Shown here in pieces: positions 42,171 to 50,788 of a stretch of 64,000 bases of DNA. The first letter of the stretch is position 1. Each line of letters starts with the position of its first letter. The position numbers were made by a program, and so were the translations under genes. The DNA is from JBGSQR01 sp964509295. Its GTDB lineage: Bacteria > Desulfobacterota > Desulfuromonadia > Geobacterales > Pseudopelobacteraceae. The stretch is from the NCBI GenBank assembly GCA_964509295.1, contig CAZDWS010000011.1, positions 86,905 through 150,904 of the forward strand, in the 5' to 3' direction. The notes beneath the pieces are model-generated. The model was not told the DNA's origin and made no database searches. It worked only from the letters and a program-made list of their open reading frames with translations.

Positions 42171-42680
42171 TTAATGTTTAGGGTCCATCATCTTCATTTT
42201 ATGCATCTTACGTTTTTCCCGGATCATTTTGGTGTCTTTGTACATCTCATCATAAGCAGTCTTGATAGCCTCTTCAAAAGTAGCCAGCTTGCCCTGATTT
42301 GTCTTTACGAACAGTTCCGCATCACCCTTAACGGCAAAAGCCCACTTGGCAGTTGTGGTCATAACACCAGGCTTATTGCCGCCAATTACCCAGACAGCTT
42401 TTTCGGCATCAATCAACTGTCTGGAATTATAATCCGCCACCTTAATTGTCTTCGGGGTTTTGTTTATCTGAATAGCAAGTTCAACAGCCGCACAGTGAAG
42501 ACTGCAGGTACCGGTAGATGTACCGTCATCATATTCAATCAACATCCGGCTGTGGGAAAACATGGTCCTGTCCATGCCGCAATGCTGGCATGAAGCTGGT
42601 ACCTCAACCTTGTCGGCTGCAAAGGAGACAACTGCAACAAGTGACATACTGAACAGAATTGCGAAGATGATTTTTTTCAT
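42171..42680 (-). CDS. nosL: NosL-family copper-binding protein
   Basis: A 169-residue exported protein with a signal peptide (ends SFAADK; no lipobox, unlike many NosL lipoproteins). Family motif CQHCGMDRTMFSHSRM with CxxCGM, and TGTCSLHCAAVEL. NosL binds Cu(I) and delivers it to N2O reductase or other periplasmic copper proteins. The C-terminal tail is rich in Lys/Met/His (KRKMHKMKMMDPKH). It lies just downstream of an OprC/NosA-type receptor; no nosZ gene is in the window. Confidence 0.88.
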   Translation of the reverse strand: MKKIIFAILFSMSLVAVVSFAADKVEVPASCQHCGMDRTMFSHSRMLIEYDDGTSTGTCSLHCAAVELAIQINKTPKTIKVADYNSRQLIDAEKAVWVIGGNKPGVMTTTAKWAFAVKGDAELFVKTNQGKLATFEEAIKTAYDEMYKDTKMIREKRKMHKMKMMDPKH

Positions 42681-42758
42681 GTTTGATCCTTTCTGGTTAT
42701 TTAAGTTTAGAGTGAAACGGAGTCACTCATACATTTTTGAAGCAGCGAATACAATTTA

Positions 42759-44810
42759 TCAGAACTTATACCCCACCGAAAAATATACATTTCTCCCGCC
42801 TTCAGGAACTTTCAGACCTACCCCGCTTGCAAACGGATCACGGGCATAGGAAAGATGACTGAAGTACTGCTTGTCCAACAGGTTATTGACACCGACGATC
42901 AAGGTAAAACCCTTTGCATTATAGCCGGTTTTCAAATCAGTGGTTGCCCATCCGGCGGTTGCGGTTTCATTGAGACCGCTATCCACATTGTCCTGTTCCA
43001 GTGCCAGATTTTCCTGTGCTTCCAGGAAAAATGTTCCATTGTCATAACGTACGGAAACAGACCCTTTCAGTGGAGGGATCTCGGAAAGGGGACGATCGGC
43101 GCTCTCATTGCGCCCCTCAACATAGGACATGGAGCCTCTCAGGAACAAATCGTAATCAAGAGAGACCTGGCTGCCCAGTTCAGCTCCCCACATGGTGGCA
43201 TGAATATTCTGATAGCTTTTGTGGAAAGCTGTCGGCCCCTGATAGAAATTTATATAATCCTGCAAGTCGCTGTAAAATACGGATGTGTTGACATAGAAAC
43301 GCTCAGTAGAATATTTGGCGCCCAGGTCAACCTGATGATTGACTGTGGACTTGAGATCCTTATTGCCGTGCCAGTAAATTGCCGTTGCCGAAGGCACGGC
43401 AACCGGCACATCCAGAAACAGCTCCTGCTGGTCCGGAGTACGTGTTCCGCGTGCAATGCCGGTAAAAATATCCAGCCCTTTGACCGGAGTATAGGTCAGC
43501 TGCAGGTTAGCACTGACATCGGCAAAATCACGTTTGGTTCCTGCGGTAACAAGCGTATTTCCCTTAGCCGCCTCGACCCAGGTCAGGTCTCCACGCAGTC
43601 CGCCTTTCAGCGCGAACTCTTTCCCCAATGGTATCTCATACTCACCGAATATTCCCAGGTTATCAATGGACACATCCGGAATCATGGCAACATCACGATA
43701 AGCAAAATATCCGGCCCGGCGATTGACCGCATCCCAGTTGCGGTTGTAATAGTCAACTCCTGTTTTAAGAGTTCCAGGACCTGTTGCCAGGGCTGCATTC
43801 AACTTCATGCCGATTACCTGTGTTTTTGCGTCAGTCTGCATTGAATAAAATCGGTTTACTGCGGCTGGCGGAGGGTTAGAGCTGTCGCGCAGACGGTCGT
43901 CCATCAGATGTTCAACCTTGTCCCAATAAATCTGCATCTTTAGATCCTGAAGCAGGGTTGAAACTTTCTGCAACCTGTGGCTCCAGTTCAGACGATGGGC
44001 ATTGTCATAGTCCGCATCCATTTTCAGATATGGATAAAGAACATGATCAGCATCCTGATAGGTATAGCTGATCTCGCTACGTGAATTTGCGGTCGGGTTC
44101 ACACCCAGCTTTATCCAGCCGGTATTGATCTCGTAGGCCTTTGAATCAACGGCATCAGCTTTATAGCGGTTTCTGTTGGTAGCCGGGTAGATCTCGGTAA
44201 ATTTCTTTCCATCGCCTGATTCCGGCACATCGGAATACTTATAGGCATATCCCAGGAGGACATCGTATTTTTCCTTACCGTAAGAGCCGGTTAGGGAAGC
44301 GTTGGTGGCATTCCAGCTGCCGTAACCCATATTGGCATCAGCACCAAAACCCATGCCCGGTTTTTTGGTCTGGGCATCAATCATTCCGCCCAGGCCGCCC
44401 GGATTAGTCAGATCATAGGGGCCTTTGATGACCTTGACCTGCTCTATTTCAGCAAAATCATAATGAAACGCCGGCGGGTCCATACGCCCTGGGCAGGCAC
44501 CATGCAGACGTACACCGTCGATCAACACATTGATATTGTCCTTCTGGAACCCGCGCAGAACAATATCATTGGCTATCGCTCCCTTACGAACAATATTGAT
44601 CCCTTCAACCTGTTTAAGCGCTTCGCCCATATCCCTGGCCGGGCTTTCGCGCACCTCACGGATTGACAGACTCTCTTCTTTCGGCGACTCCTTCTGACCA
44701 CGCACAGTAATTTCATCCAGCATCTGGTTTTCCGCCTGCACATTCTGACAGATCAGGGCAACTCCAATTGTTGCTGCCAGAACAGATAATTTCTTCTTTT
44801 TAAAACTCAT
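42759..44810 (-). CDS. OprC/NosA-type TonB-dependent copper receptor
   Basis: Outer-membrane receptor of 683 residues: signal peptide (ends NVQAEN), TonB box LDEITVRG, plug domain (VLRGFQKDNINVLIDGV), and a 22-strand barrel ending YFSVGYKF. The plug has LHGACPGRMDPPAF: Cys106 and Met110 give the CxxxM copper motif of P. aeruginosa OprC (C143, M147). The barrel has KVEHLMDD, with His301 and Met303 matching the HxM pair of OprC. So it should take up copper rather than siderophores. Upstream lies tonB; downstream nosL. Confidence 0.9.
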   Translation of the reverse strand: MSFKKKKLSVLAATIGVALICQNVQAENQMLDEITVRGQKESPKEESLSIREVRESPARDMGEALKQVEGINIVRKGAIANDIVLRGFQKDNINVLIDGVRLHGACPGRMDPPAFHYDFAEIEQVKVIKGPYDLTNPGGLGGMIDAQTKKPGMGFGADANMGYGSWNATNASLTGSYGKEKYDVLLGYAYKYSDVPESGDGKKFTEIYPATNRNRYKADAVDSKAYEINTGWIKLGVNPTANSRSEISYTYQDADHVLYPYLKMDADYDNAHRLNWSHRLQKVSTLLQDLKMQIYWDKVEHLMDDRLRDSSNPPPAAVNRFYSMQTDAKTQVIGMKLNAALATGPGTLKTGVDYYNRNWDAVNRRAGYFAYRDVAMIPDVSIDNLGIFGEYEIPLGKEFALKGGLRGDLTWVEAAKGNTLVTAGTKRDFADVSANLQLTYTPVKGLDIFTGIARGTRTPDQQELFLDVPVAVPSATAIYWHGNKDLKSTVNHQVDLGAKYSTERFYVNTSVFYSDLQDYINFYQGPTAFHKSYQNIHATMWGAELGSQVSLDYDLFLRGSMSYVEGRNESADRPLSEIPPLKGSVSVRYDNGTFFLEAQENLALEQDNVDSGLNETATAGWATTDLKTGYNAKGFTLIVGVNNLLDKQYFSHLSYARDPFASGVGLKVPEGGRNVYFSVGYKF

Positions 44811-44849
44811 ATATTCTCCTTCAATTAAATATGGATATGTATTTGATGC

Positions 44850-45557
44850 TTACTGCGTCAGGCTGAAATTTATCGGTACCTCAATCTCAGACCTTACCGG
44901 TGGCCGTGGAAACGGGGCAGCGCTTCTGACCGTTTCCAGGGCACTTTTGTCCAGCATGGAATGCCCCGATGACCTGACCACCTTTAGTCCATGAACTGTT
45001 CCGTCCTCCGCAATGGTGAATGACACAGCCACCCTGCCGCTCCAGTTCATGCGACGGGCCATGGGCGGATAAACCAGCCGTTTGGCTATCAGGTCGCTGA
45101 TGTAGCGAAAATGTTCTTTCAAATATTGCTGCTGCGCCTTTTCTATCGGTGACCTCGAATCACCGAAAGACGTTGTCGTTTTTGACGTTGATCGACCTAC
45201 CACAACCGGCCTCTGCTGTAACTCTCTTGGAGTCTCCACAGAACGACTCGGGAATGGAACAGCTTTGGTTGTGGTTTCCTGAGCAACAACAGCCTCGGGT
45301 AACTGCCGACTCTGCTTCTGCTGATTGACCACCGGTTCCGGTTTCAACTGTGAAACCGGACGCACCAAGGGCCTGGCGGGCGTCTGGCGAACCTTATGCC
45401 GGGGTAACTCAGGCAAATCAAGGTTTTCCAGCACCACCATGATGGCTTTAGGCGTACGTTGCACATCTCGGACCGCTACTGCATAAATGCCTGCAGCAAC
45501 AACCAGATGCAACACAGCAGATAAGCCGAACCATTTGGCCTGATGCGGAATAATCAT
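44850..45557 (-). CDS. tonB: TonB energy-transducing protein
   Basis: About 235 residues: an N-terminal anchor (WFGLSAVLHLVVAAGIYAVAV), a Pro/Lys/Gln-rich periplasmic linker, and a C-terminal TonB domain (LVYPPMARRMNWSGRVAVSF, VHGLKVVRSSGHSMLDKSAL). The ATG with GGAG ahead gives the standard short N-terminus. It energises the neighbouring receptor using ExbBD, which must be encoded elsewhere. Confidence 0.9.
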   Translation of the reverse strand: MIIPHQAKWFGLSAVLHLVVAAGIYAVAVRDVQRTPKAIMVVLENLDLPELPRHKVRQTPARPLVRPVSQLKPEPVVNQQKQSRQLPEAVVAQETTTKAVPFPSRSVETPRELQQRPVVVGRSTSKTTTSFGDSRSPIEKAQQQYLKEHFRYISDLIAKRLVYPPMARRMNWSGRVAVSFTIAEDGTVHGLKVVRSSGHSMLDKSALETVRSAAPFPRPPVRSEIEVPINFSLTQ

Positions 45558-45700
45558 AAAACTCCGTACCGATAAAGTCTGGGCTGAACTTAACAACGCC
45601 AAATGAGACCAATTTCTCCTCAATAGATTGAGAAAACCGGAAACAGCGGCAGCTCTAGTCAACAATATCAATTGAAGAAAACAGTTGGGGTTGAGACAAA

Positions 45701-46276
45701 TCAGACGACTATAGTGTTTTGAGGGGGTGGAACAGGCGGTTCCAGAAAACGGTCATGGAACGTATTGGTTTGTTGATACTTCACGAAAGAGGAAAACTGG
45801 GGAGAGTTGTTAAATAGCTGTTGACGTATGAATTTTAATTGCTCCAGCGAAGTAAAAATATGGTCAGGATCACCGCAACAGGAGTTGGATTTTATTTCCG
45901 GAATAGTTTTACCGGATTTAGTTTGAGATGCTGTTGTTGTTTCGCTGCCGATTCCGATGCAGCAGCTTTTCTGTTTTTCATCAGTTACAGATGTCGCTTC
46001 AGCTATCGTACCATCCTGAAAATTTGCTTTGAAATCATGATCGTCTGTTGAAAAAGCTGTTTTGATAATTTTTCCTGATTTAAAACAGCAGCAGGTCTGG
46101 GAAGAGACTTTAAACGGGGAACAGCCACATTTTTTATGGTCGCCAACGCACTGGATACTGCCTGCCTGCGCTTTAGAAGACTTGAAAATCAGAGGAACAA
46201 CAGCATACAACTGCAAAAGAACAATTGCCGTAATTTGAAAGACAACGGCTGTTTTTTTGAGTACTGTTGATCGCAA
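45701..46276 (-). CDS. Exported Cys-rich protein upstream of tonB
   Basis: A 191-residue protein from a TTG start (GGAG seven bases ahead). An N-terminal hydrophobic segment is a signal or anchor. Cysteine clusters follow: CVGDHKKCGCSPF, SQTCCCFKSG, KSCCIGIG and SNSCCGDPDH, then a helical part (SLEQLKFIRQQLF) and a Pro-rich end (EPPVPPPQNT). The recurring CC and CCC clusters suggest copper or other soft-metal binding. It opens the operon with tonB, the copper receptor and nosL. No known domain was recognised. Confidence 0.72.
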   Translation of the reverse strand: MRSTVLKKTAVVFQITAIVLLQLYAVVPLIFKSSKAQAGSIQCVGDHKKCGCSPFKVSSQTCCCFKSGKIIKTAFSTDDHDFKANFQDGTIAEATSVTDEKQKSCCIGIGSETTTASQTKSGKTIPEIKSNSCCGDPDHIFTSLEQLKFIRQQLFNNSPQFSSFVKYQQTNTFHDRFLEPPVPPPQNTIVV

Positions 46277-46540
46277 ATCAGTTCTCCATTAAAATTCAAA
46301 ATACATTGCCGACTAAATTTGTTATTTTAACTTTGAATATAACAATATATTTTGTCAATTTAAATTCTGACCTTATAAAAGCCTCCAAACAGGCCTACCG
46401 GATTCATTCCCTTAATTCAAGTATACCGAATAAATAATATCAAAAATACACCATTCCGCTATTAACAAATTTACCCTCTATACTTGTTGAGTCAATAAAT
46501 GATAATTTACAGCACACTTGAACTGTATGGAGGATTTGCA

Positions 46541-48079
46541 ATGCAAAAACTTTTTTCATCACTGCTCCGCTACACTATGTTGATGGTAATTGTCGCCAGT
46601 TTTTTCGGCTGTAGCAGTGAAAGTAGCACTAGCACTGCGACTCATAGTGACTGGTATGTCTCAAACCTCACCATTCTGGATGCAAGTCAGACAACCACTC
46701 TTTTTGATGCCGGTCAGCTCTATTTCAATGTTCAAAGTACAGCCGCCGGCACAGGCGAGGTCAGAGGAGAAGTAACGCCACTGGCTGCGACATACAGACT
46801 GGACAACGGTGACCCGTTTGCTCCAAATCCGGGTAATAATCCATTGACCTTTTCTACCATCCTTGGCGGCGAACCTGTCAGGCCCAGGAATGTAGTTACA
46901 CGGGCAACAGGTTACGGCTCCATAACCCTTGATCCGAATACAAAACAGATTAACGGTTTTATCATCACAGAAGGGATTGCGGGAACAACAGCAAAACTGC
47001 ACGACGGACTGTCAGGTACCAATGGTGCCGCAGTATTAACCCTGGAAGGTGGACCGGTTGTCTGGAATATCCCGGTCAACACCACTTTGACCGACCCACA
47101 GATCGCACAGCTGTCTGCCGGTGCATTCTATTTCAATGTAACTAGCCCCGCATTTCCCGACGGTGAAATTCGCGGCCAGCTGGATCAGCAGGTCAGAAGC
47201 GCTTCATTGAAAGGCTCCAGCGTAGTAACACCTGTAGTTACCAGCGCCTCAGGCGTCGGGTTCCTTGCGATGAAAAAAGCTTCTAAACAGTTTTCCGGAT
47301 TTGTCAAAGTCGCCAGCCCCAATAGTACTGTGACTTCTGTTACTCTTCACACCGGCCCGGCCGGTACAAACGTGGTTGCTGTCGCCACCCTTGTGAATCG
47401 GGGTAATGGCTTCTGGGTTTTGCCGGTAAACACTATTCTTGGAGACCCGCAAGTCACCGGTTTCAACAGTGGCGAACTGTATATTATTGTGCGTACTGCC
47501 GCCAATACAGCTGGCGAACTGCGCGGTCAGTTTCTACAACCAGAAATAAAAATCGGCACCGCAACATTAATCGGCGCCAAAGAAATTCCTCCGGTTTCAA
47601 CCCTGGGCAGCGGCACCGGAAGACTGGCCCTGAATAACGTTACCGGCCAACTGAACGGCAGCGTTATAACAGACAAAGTCCTTGGTACCCAGGCCCTGAT
47701 TCAATCCGGTGCCACTACGGTAAACGGACCGTCGATTGCGGTTATGACACCAGTTTCACCGGTTACTGTCGCGCCAACACCCGGTATATCTTTCGCGCTC
47801 GATATTCAACCCATTTTCAGTGCCAGATGTGCCGCACAGATATGCCATGTAGTAGGAGCAGCATCCCCATCGGGAGTTCCACCCATGTCTCTGGAACCGG
47901 GCCTTGCCTATGCAAGTACAGTCAGCCGGGTCACTCCGGGCAATTCAGCTACAAGTTATTTTGTCAGCAGACTGACCGGTGCTTTCCTGCCGCAGATGCC
48001 ATTGGGCAGCCAGCCATTAAGCACATCCAGTCTGGACCTGATAAAAGGCTGGATTGATGCCGGTGCTCTGGATAACTAG
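46541..48079 (+). CDS. CHRD-domain lipoprotein with a CX4CH cytochrome-like end
   Basis: About 512 residues; lipoprotein signal (VASFFGCSSE). Two complete CHRD domains and two partial ones follow, shown by the repeated ends GQLYFNVQ..GEVRGEV, GAFYFNVT..GEIRGQL and GELYIIVR..GELRGQF. The last ~95 residues resemble a planctomycete-type cytochrome c domain with the heme motif spaced as C-AAQI-CH rather than CXXCH, and MSLEPG, FVSRLTG, MPLGSQPLS. GGAGG precedes the ATG. Such proteins are found in metal-reducing bacteria; whether heme is bound is open. Confidence 0.82.
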   Translation: MQKLFSSLLRYTMLMVIVASFFGCSSESSTSTATHSDWYVSNLTILDASQTTTLFDAGQLYFNVQSTAAGTGEVRGEVTPLAATYRLDNGDPFAPNPGNNPLTFSTILGGEPVRPRNVVTRATGYGSITLDPNTKQINGFIITEGIAGTTAKLHDGLSGTNGAAVLTLEGGPVVWNIPVNTTLTDPQIAQLSAGAFYFNVTSPAFPDGEIRGQLDQQVRSASLKGSSVVTPVVTSASGVGFLAMKKASKQFSGFVKVASPNSTVTSVTLHTGPAGTNVVAVATLVNRGNGFWVLPVNTILGDPQVTGFNSGELYIIVRTAANTAGELRGQFLQPEIKIGTATLIGAKEIPPVSTLGSGTGRLALNNVTGQLNGSVITDKVLGTQALIQSGATTVNGPSIAVMTPVSPVTVAPTPGISFALDIQPIFSARCAAQICHVVGAASPSGVPPMSLEPGLAYASTVSRVTPGNSATSYFVSRLTGAFLPQMPLGSQPLSTSSLDLIKGWIDAGALDN

Positions 48080-48123
48080 CCGGATTAATATTGGTATTGA
48101 TAAATAGGTTTGCTTGACAGAAA

Positions 48124-48175
48124 AGGGTGGTGATCAGGCTGGCATAAAGCCAGCCTGATCACCACCCTGATTTTT
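48124..48175. terminator. Strong 20-base-stem terminator
   Basis: Perfect 20-base stem from AGGGTGGTGATCAGGCTGGC to its complement, loop ATAAA, followed by GATTTTTG. It separates the CHRD gene from the convergent DUF3124 gene. Confidence 0.85.
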
Positions 48176-48230
48176 GAACTAAACAGTTTGCTTGTCTCGG
48201 GATCGAAACAGCCTGAAATGAAAGTTTATG

Positions 48231-48728
48231 TTACTTGCCTGTTTTTCGTATCTCCTGCCCCGGACTGACGAATGATATCCCCTGCCCCGACTTCATGCCG
48301 ATCATGACACATTCAATAATCGGTGTATTAACCTCTTTCAAAGAACTCCATCTGACAATGAAATTCGCCCCCACCCCACCACTGGTATCGTCTTCCGGAA
48401 TATAAACAGTGGTTGTTTCCAGTGGGCCAAGTATAACAGGCTGCTGGTAGTATTTTCTAACCAGAGAACCCTTGGTATCATAGTAATCAACGGAATGAAC
48501 CGTAATAGCGTTGTTCATGTCCGTATTCCTGATACTGAGCAGAGAAGCCAGGTTAAATGGAATCTTCTTTGGTGCGCTGAAAATATTGGAATAGACCGGC
48601 ACGTAAATCAGCTGACCTTTTGACAGTTTGTATTCCGATGCGGCCAAAGCGGAACTGCAGAGCATAAACATCAGTAGACATGAGACTAAAAAAATTAAAC
48701 GTATTTTCGAGGGGAACTTTCCGGACAT
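48231..48728 (-). CDS. Exported DUF3124 protein
   Basis: About 165 residues with a signal peptide (ends SSALAASE). The mature part is a beta sandwich with family motifs GQLIYVPVYSNIF, FNLASLLSIRNTD, SVDYYDTKGSLVRKY, VYIPEDDTSGGVGANFIVRW and IGMKSGQGISFVS. Function of DUF3124 is not known. The ATG for MSGKFPS has GGAGG seven bases ahead; an earlier TTG is less likely. Single-gene unit. Confidence 0.88.
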   Translation of the reverse strand: MSGKFPSKIRLIFLVSCLLMFMLCSSALAASEYKLSKGQLIYVPVYSNIFSAPKKIPFNLASLLSIRNTDMNNAITVHSVDYYDTKGSLVRKYYQQPVILGPLETTTVYIPEDDTSGGVGANFIVRWSSLKEVNTPIIECVMIGMKSGQGISFVSPGQEIRKTGK

Positions 48729-48961
48729 GATCAAACCTCCTGTTGGAAATCACTTGCAACAGATTATGCCAGTTTTTACTGAAAATGAAAGTAAATGCTA
48801 ACCAATCTGACACAAGCATTTGAAACAGGGATCTGTAAAAATATGGTAACCCATATCTGGTAGCGGGTGCCTTCCCCAAAGCACCTGGCATGTCTCGTAA
48901 TTTTATCGATGCTTTTCAAAGAACCGATACATGCCAACAGCACTACTACAAAACAAACGTC

Positions 48962-49002
48962 TTGACGTTATAACGTTAGAGCGCTATTATAAATTCAGGA
49001 GG
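48962..49002 (+). promoter_or_regulatory. Toxin-antitoxin promoter with palindromic operator
   Basis: TTGACG (48962-48967), 17-base spacer, TATTAT (48985-48990), and AGGAGG ribosome site. A perfect 12-base palindrome ACGTTATAACGT (48965-48976) overlaps the -35 box, the usual place for autoregulation by the antitoxin or complex. Confidence 0.82.
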
Positions 49003-49010
49003 TATTATCT

Positions 49011-49244
49011 ATGGGAACACTTACCAAACGGGCAACCGTTTATTTTGACCCTGCCTTGCACAGGGCACTTCAACATAAGGCTTTGGAGACATCCCGTTCT
49101 CTTTCCGATATTGTTAACGACGCGGTACAAAATACACTGGCCGAGGACGCCGAGGACTTGGCAGCCTTTGAGGAAAGGGTCAACGAACCGCTGATATCCT
49201 ATGAAGCCGTATTGAAAGAGCTCAAGGCTAATGGCCGTTTATAA
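49011..49244 (+). CDS. Ribbon-helix-helix antitoxin
   Basis: A 77-residue CopG/RelB-like antitoxin: N-terminal strand and helices (TKRATVYFDPALHRALQHKA, SRSLSDIVNDAVQNTL) for DNA binding, then an acidic toxin-binding tail. It overlaps the toxin start by 14 bases, the usual coupled layout. It should neutralise the toxin and repress its own promoter at the ACGTTATAACGT palindrome. Confidence 0.9.
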   Translation: MGTLTKRATVYFDPALHRALQHKALETSRSLSDIVNDAVQNTLAEDAEDLAAFEERVNEPLISYEAVLKELKANGRL

Positions 49245-49491
49245 GATTTTTTTCAAAGACTCCGTCAGGAAGGATCTCGATTCCATTGCAAAAAACGACC
49301 TGCAACGAATCATGGAACGGATTCGAAACCTTACGGAGGATCCACGTCCAATTGGGTGTGAAAAGCTTTCAGGACAGGAGAAATACCGCGTTCGCCAAGG
49401 GAATTATCGCATCATCTATTCTATACAGGATAATGAACTGACCGTCTGGGTGGTCAAGGTAGGACATCGCCGGGAAGTCTACCGAATATGA
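49231..49491 (+). CDS. RelE/ParE-family toxin
   Basis: An 86-residue toxin: YKIFFKDSVRKDLDSIAKND, RIRNLTEDPRPIGCEKLSGQ, EKYRVRQGNYRIIYSIQDNE, VVKVGHRREVYR. The basic residues of the last two strands (R in YRVRQGNYR, H and R in VGHRREVY) match RelE-type mRNA endonucleases. Complete and in frame, so the pair is probably active. Confidence 0.9.
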   Translation: MAVYKIFFKDSVRKDLDSIAKNDLQRIMERIRNLTEDPRPIGCEKLSGQEKYRVRQGNYRIIYSIQDNELTVWVVKVGHRREVYRI

Positions 49492-49840
49492 GTTTACTCA
49501 TCTGGCTCACCCGCTTTCCGAACTGTTTTCTCGCCTGTAGTTAACCTAAAAACGGTAATTCCTCTCACGCTAAGTCGCGAAAATGCAAAGAAATCAAAGG
49601 CTTGTTAAATATTTATACTTCACTAAACAGGTGATTAAAGTATTAATGTATCCATCTGTTTTTCTTCGCTAACTTAGCGACTTCGCGAAAACAACTACTT
49701 TTTCTAGAATTAATATTCATTCAGTGATTAAACAAACCGCACCTGCCATTTTTTTGTGCTTCTCAGCAAGCCAAACATCCTACTCTCAAAACATTAGCCA
49801 ATAAATACAGTAACTTAAACAACACTTGCTTTTGGCATGC
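49492..49840. repeat. Intergenic region with an inverted repeat of the TCGCGAAAA type
   Basis: No gene is seen. A segment near 49566-49596 (ACGCTAAGTCGCGAAAATGC) and one near 49662-49692 (TCGCTAACTTAGCGACTTCG) share an inverted core GCTAAGTCGC / GCGACTTAGC-like sequence about 100 bases apart. This resembles dispersed intergenic repeats of some bacteria. Short and imperfect. Confidence 0.4.
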
Positions 49841-49862
49841 GTTATGTATTAAATTACATAAC
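49841..49862 (+). promoter_or_regulatory. ModE-like operator upstream of modE
   Basis: Perfect inverted repeat GTTATGTA-ttaaat-TACATAAC with a 6-base gap, the form of ModE sites in Proteobacteria. A possible -35 TTGCTT and -10 TTAAAT place it over the promoter, predicting that ModE with molybdate represses modE-modABC. Confidence 0.75.
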
Positions 49863-49864
49863 CG

Positions 49865-49904
49865 AACCACAGTGTTGTGGTTAGATCCTCAATGAAGAGG
49901 ATCT
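49865..49904 (+). promoter_or_regulatory. Two adjacent hairpins in the modE leader
   Basis: Stem AACCACA-gtgt-TGTGGTT is followed directly by AGATCCTC-aatgaa-GAGGATCT. The second is followed by TATTAC rather than a T-run. They lie in the untranslated leader of modE and could affect translation or mRNA stability. No known riboswitch was recognised. Confidence 0.45.
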
Positions 49905-49942
49905 TATTACAACTTGTTTAAAAAATTGTACGAGGTATGGCA

Positions 49943-50746
49943 ATGCAAAATAAAAACATGGAACTGTCAGGCGCCTTATGGATGAACAAGGAACACAACA
50001 AGTTCCTGGGCGGTGACCGCATGGCACTGCTGGAACAGATCGGCGAACTGGGATCAATCACCAAGGCGGCCAGGGCGGTCGGCATCAGCTACAAAACCGC
50101 CTGGGACCTGGTCAACATGATCAACAATATGGCCGACAAGCCGCTTGTTGATCGCCTGTCAGGAGGCAAAGGCGGAGGAGGAACAACGCTGACCGCTGAA
50201 GGCAAAAGAATACTGCAAGAGTTTCATGTAATTCAGGAAGAACACCAAAAGTTCCTGAACAGCCTGACCGACAGGCTCGGCAACGCCGATTACCTATATC
50301 AATTCTTAAGGAGAATATCCATGAAAGTCAGCGCACGAAATGTATTTTCAGGGGCAGTAACAACCATAACCAAGGGTGCTGTAAATGCAGAAGTTATCCT
50401 ATCGCTTAAGGGCGGAGCGCAGATCGCAGCAACAGTAACAAACGGAGCAATTGAAAGCCTGGAACTGGCAGTCGGCAAGGACGCCTACGCCATTGTCAAG
50501 GCCAGTTCGGTTATTATCGGCACAGATCTTCATGACACTAAAATCAGTGCCCGCAACATCATGTGCGGAACAGTGTCAAAGATCATAGAAGGTCCGGTCA
50601 ATACAGAGGTAGATATTGAAATTGGCGCCGGCAATACCATTAGTGCCGTAATTACCCACGGAAGCAGTGTGAACATGGGACTGAAAGTCGGCAGTCAGGC
50701 CTGCGCCATTTTCAAAGCCTCCAGTGTAATTCTGGGCGTCAACTGA
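49943..50746 (+). CDS. modE: ModE-type molybdate regulator with two Mop domains
   Basis: About 267 residues. N-terminal winged helix (GDRMALLEQIGELGSITKAA, AVGISYKTAWDLVNMINN), then two molybdate-binding Mop domains of about 68 residues each (KVSARNVFSGAVTTITKGAV..VKASSVIIG and KISARNIMCGTVSKIIEGPV..FKASSVILG). Binds molybdate (or tungstate) and then DNA. The ATG for MQNKNM was chosen because GAGG lies seven bases ahead. First gene of modEABC. Confidence 0.93.
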   Translation: MQNKNMELSGALWMNKEHNKFLGGDRMALLEQIGELGSITKAARAVGISYKTAWDLVNMINNMADKPLVDRLSGGKGGGGTTLTAEGKRILQEFHVIQEEHQKFLNSLTDRLGNADYLYQFLRRISMKVSARNVFSGAVTTITKGAVNAEVILSLKGGAQIAATVTNGAIESLELAVGKDAYAIVKASSVIIGTDLHDTKISARNIMCGTVSKIIEGPVNTEVDIEIGAGNTISAVITHGSSVNMGLKVGSQACAIFKASSVILGVN

Positions 50747-50788
50747 TCAGCGGTAAGTCCATGTAACAAAATTCAAGGAGTCCTGAAT

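Noticed and set aside
49865..49904. Molybdenum-cofactor riboswitch
   Set aside because: The two simple hairpins do not show the multi-stem Moco motif as far as can be judged by eye, and a ModE operator already explains control.
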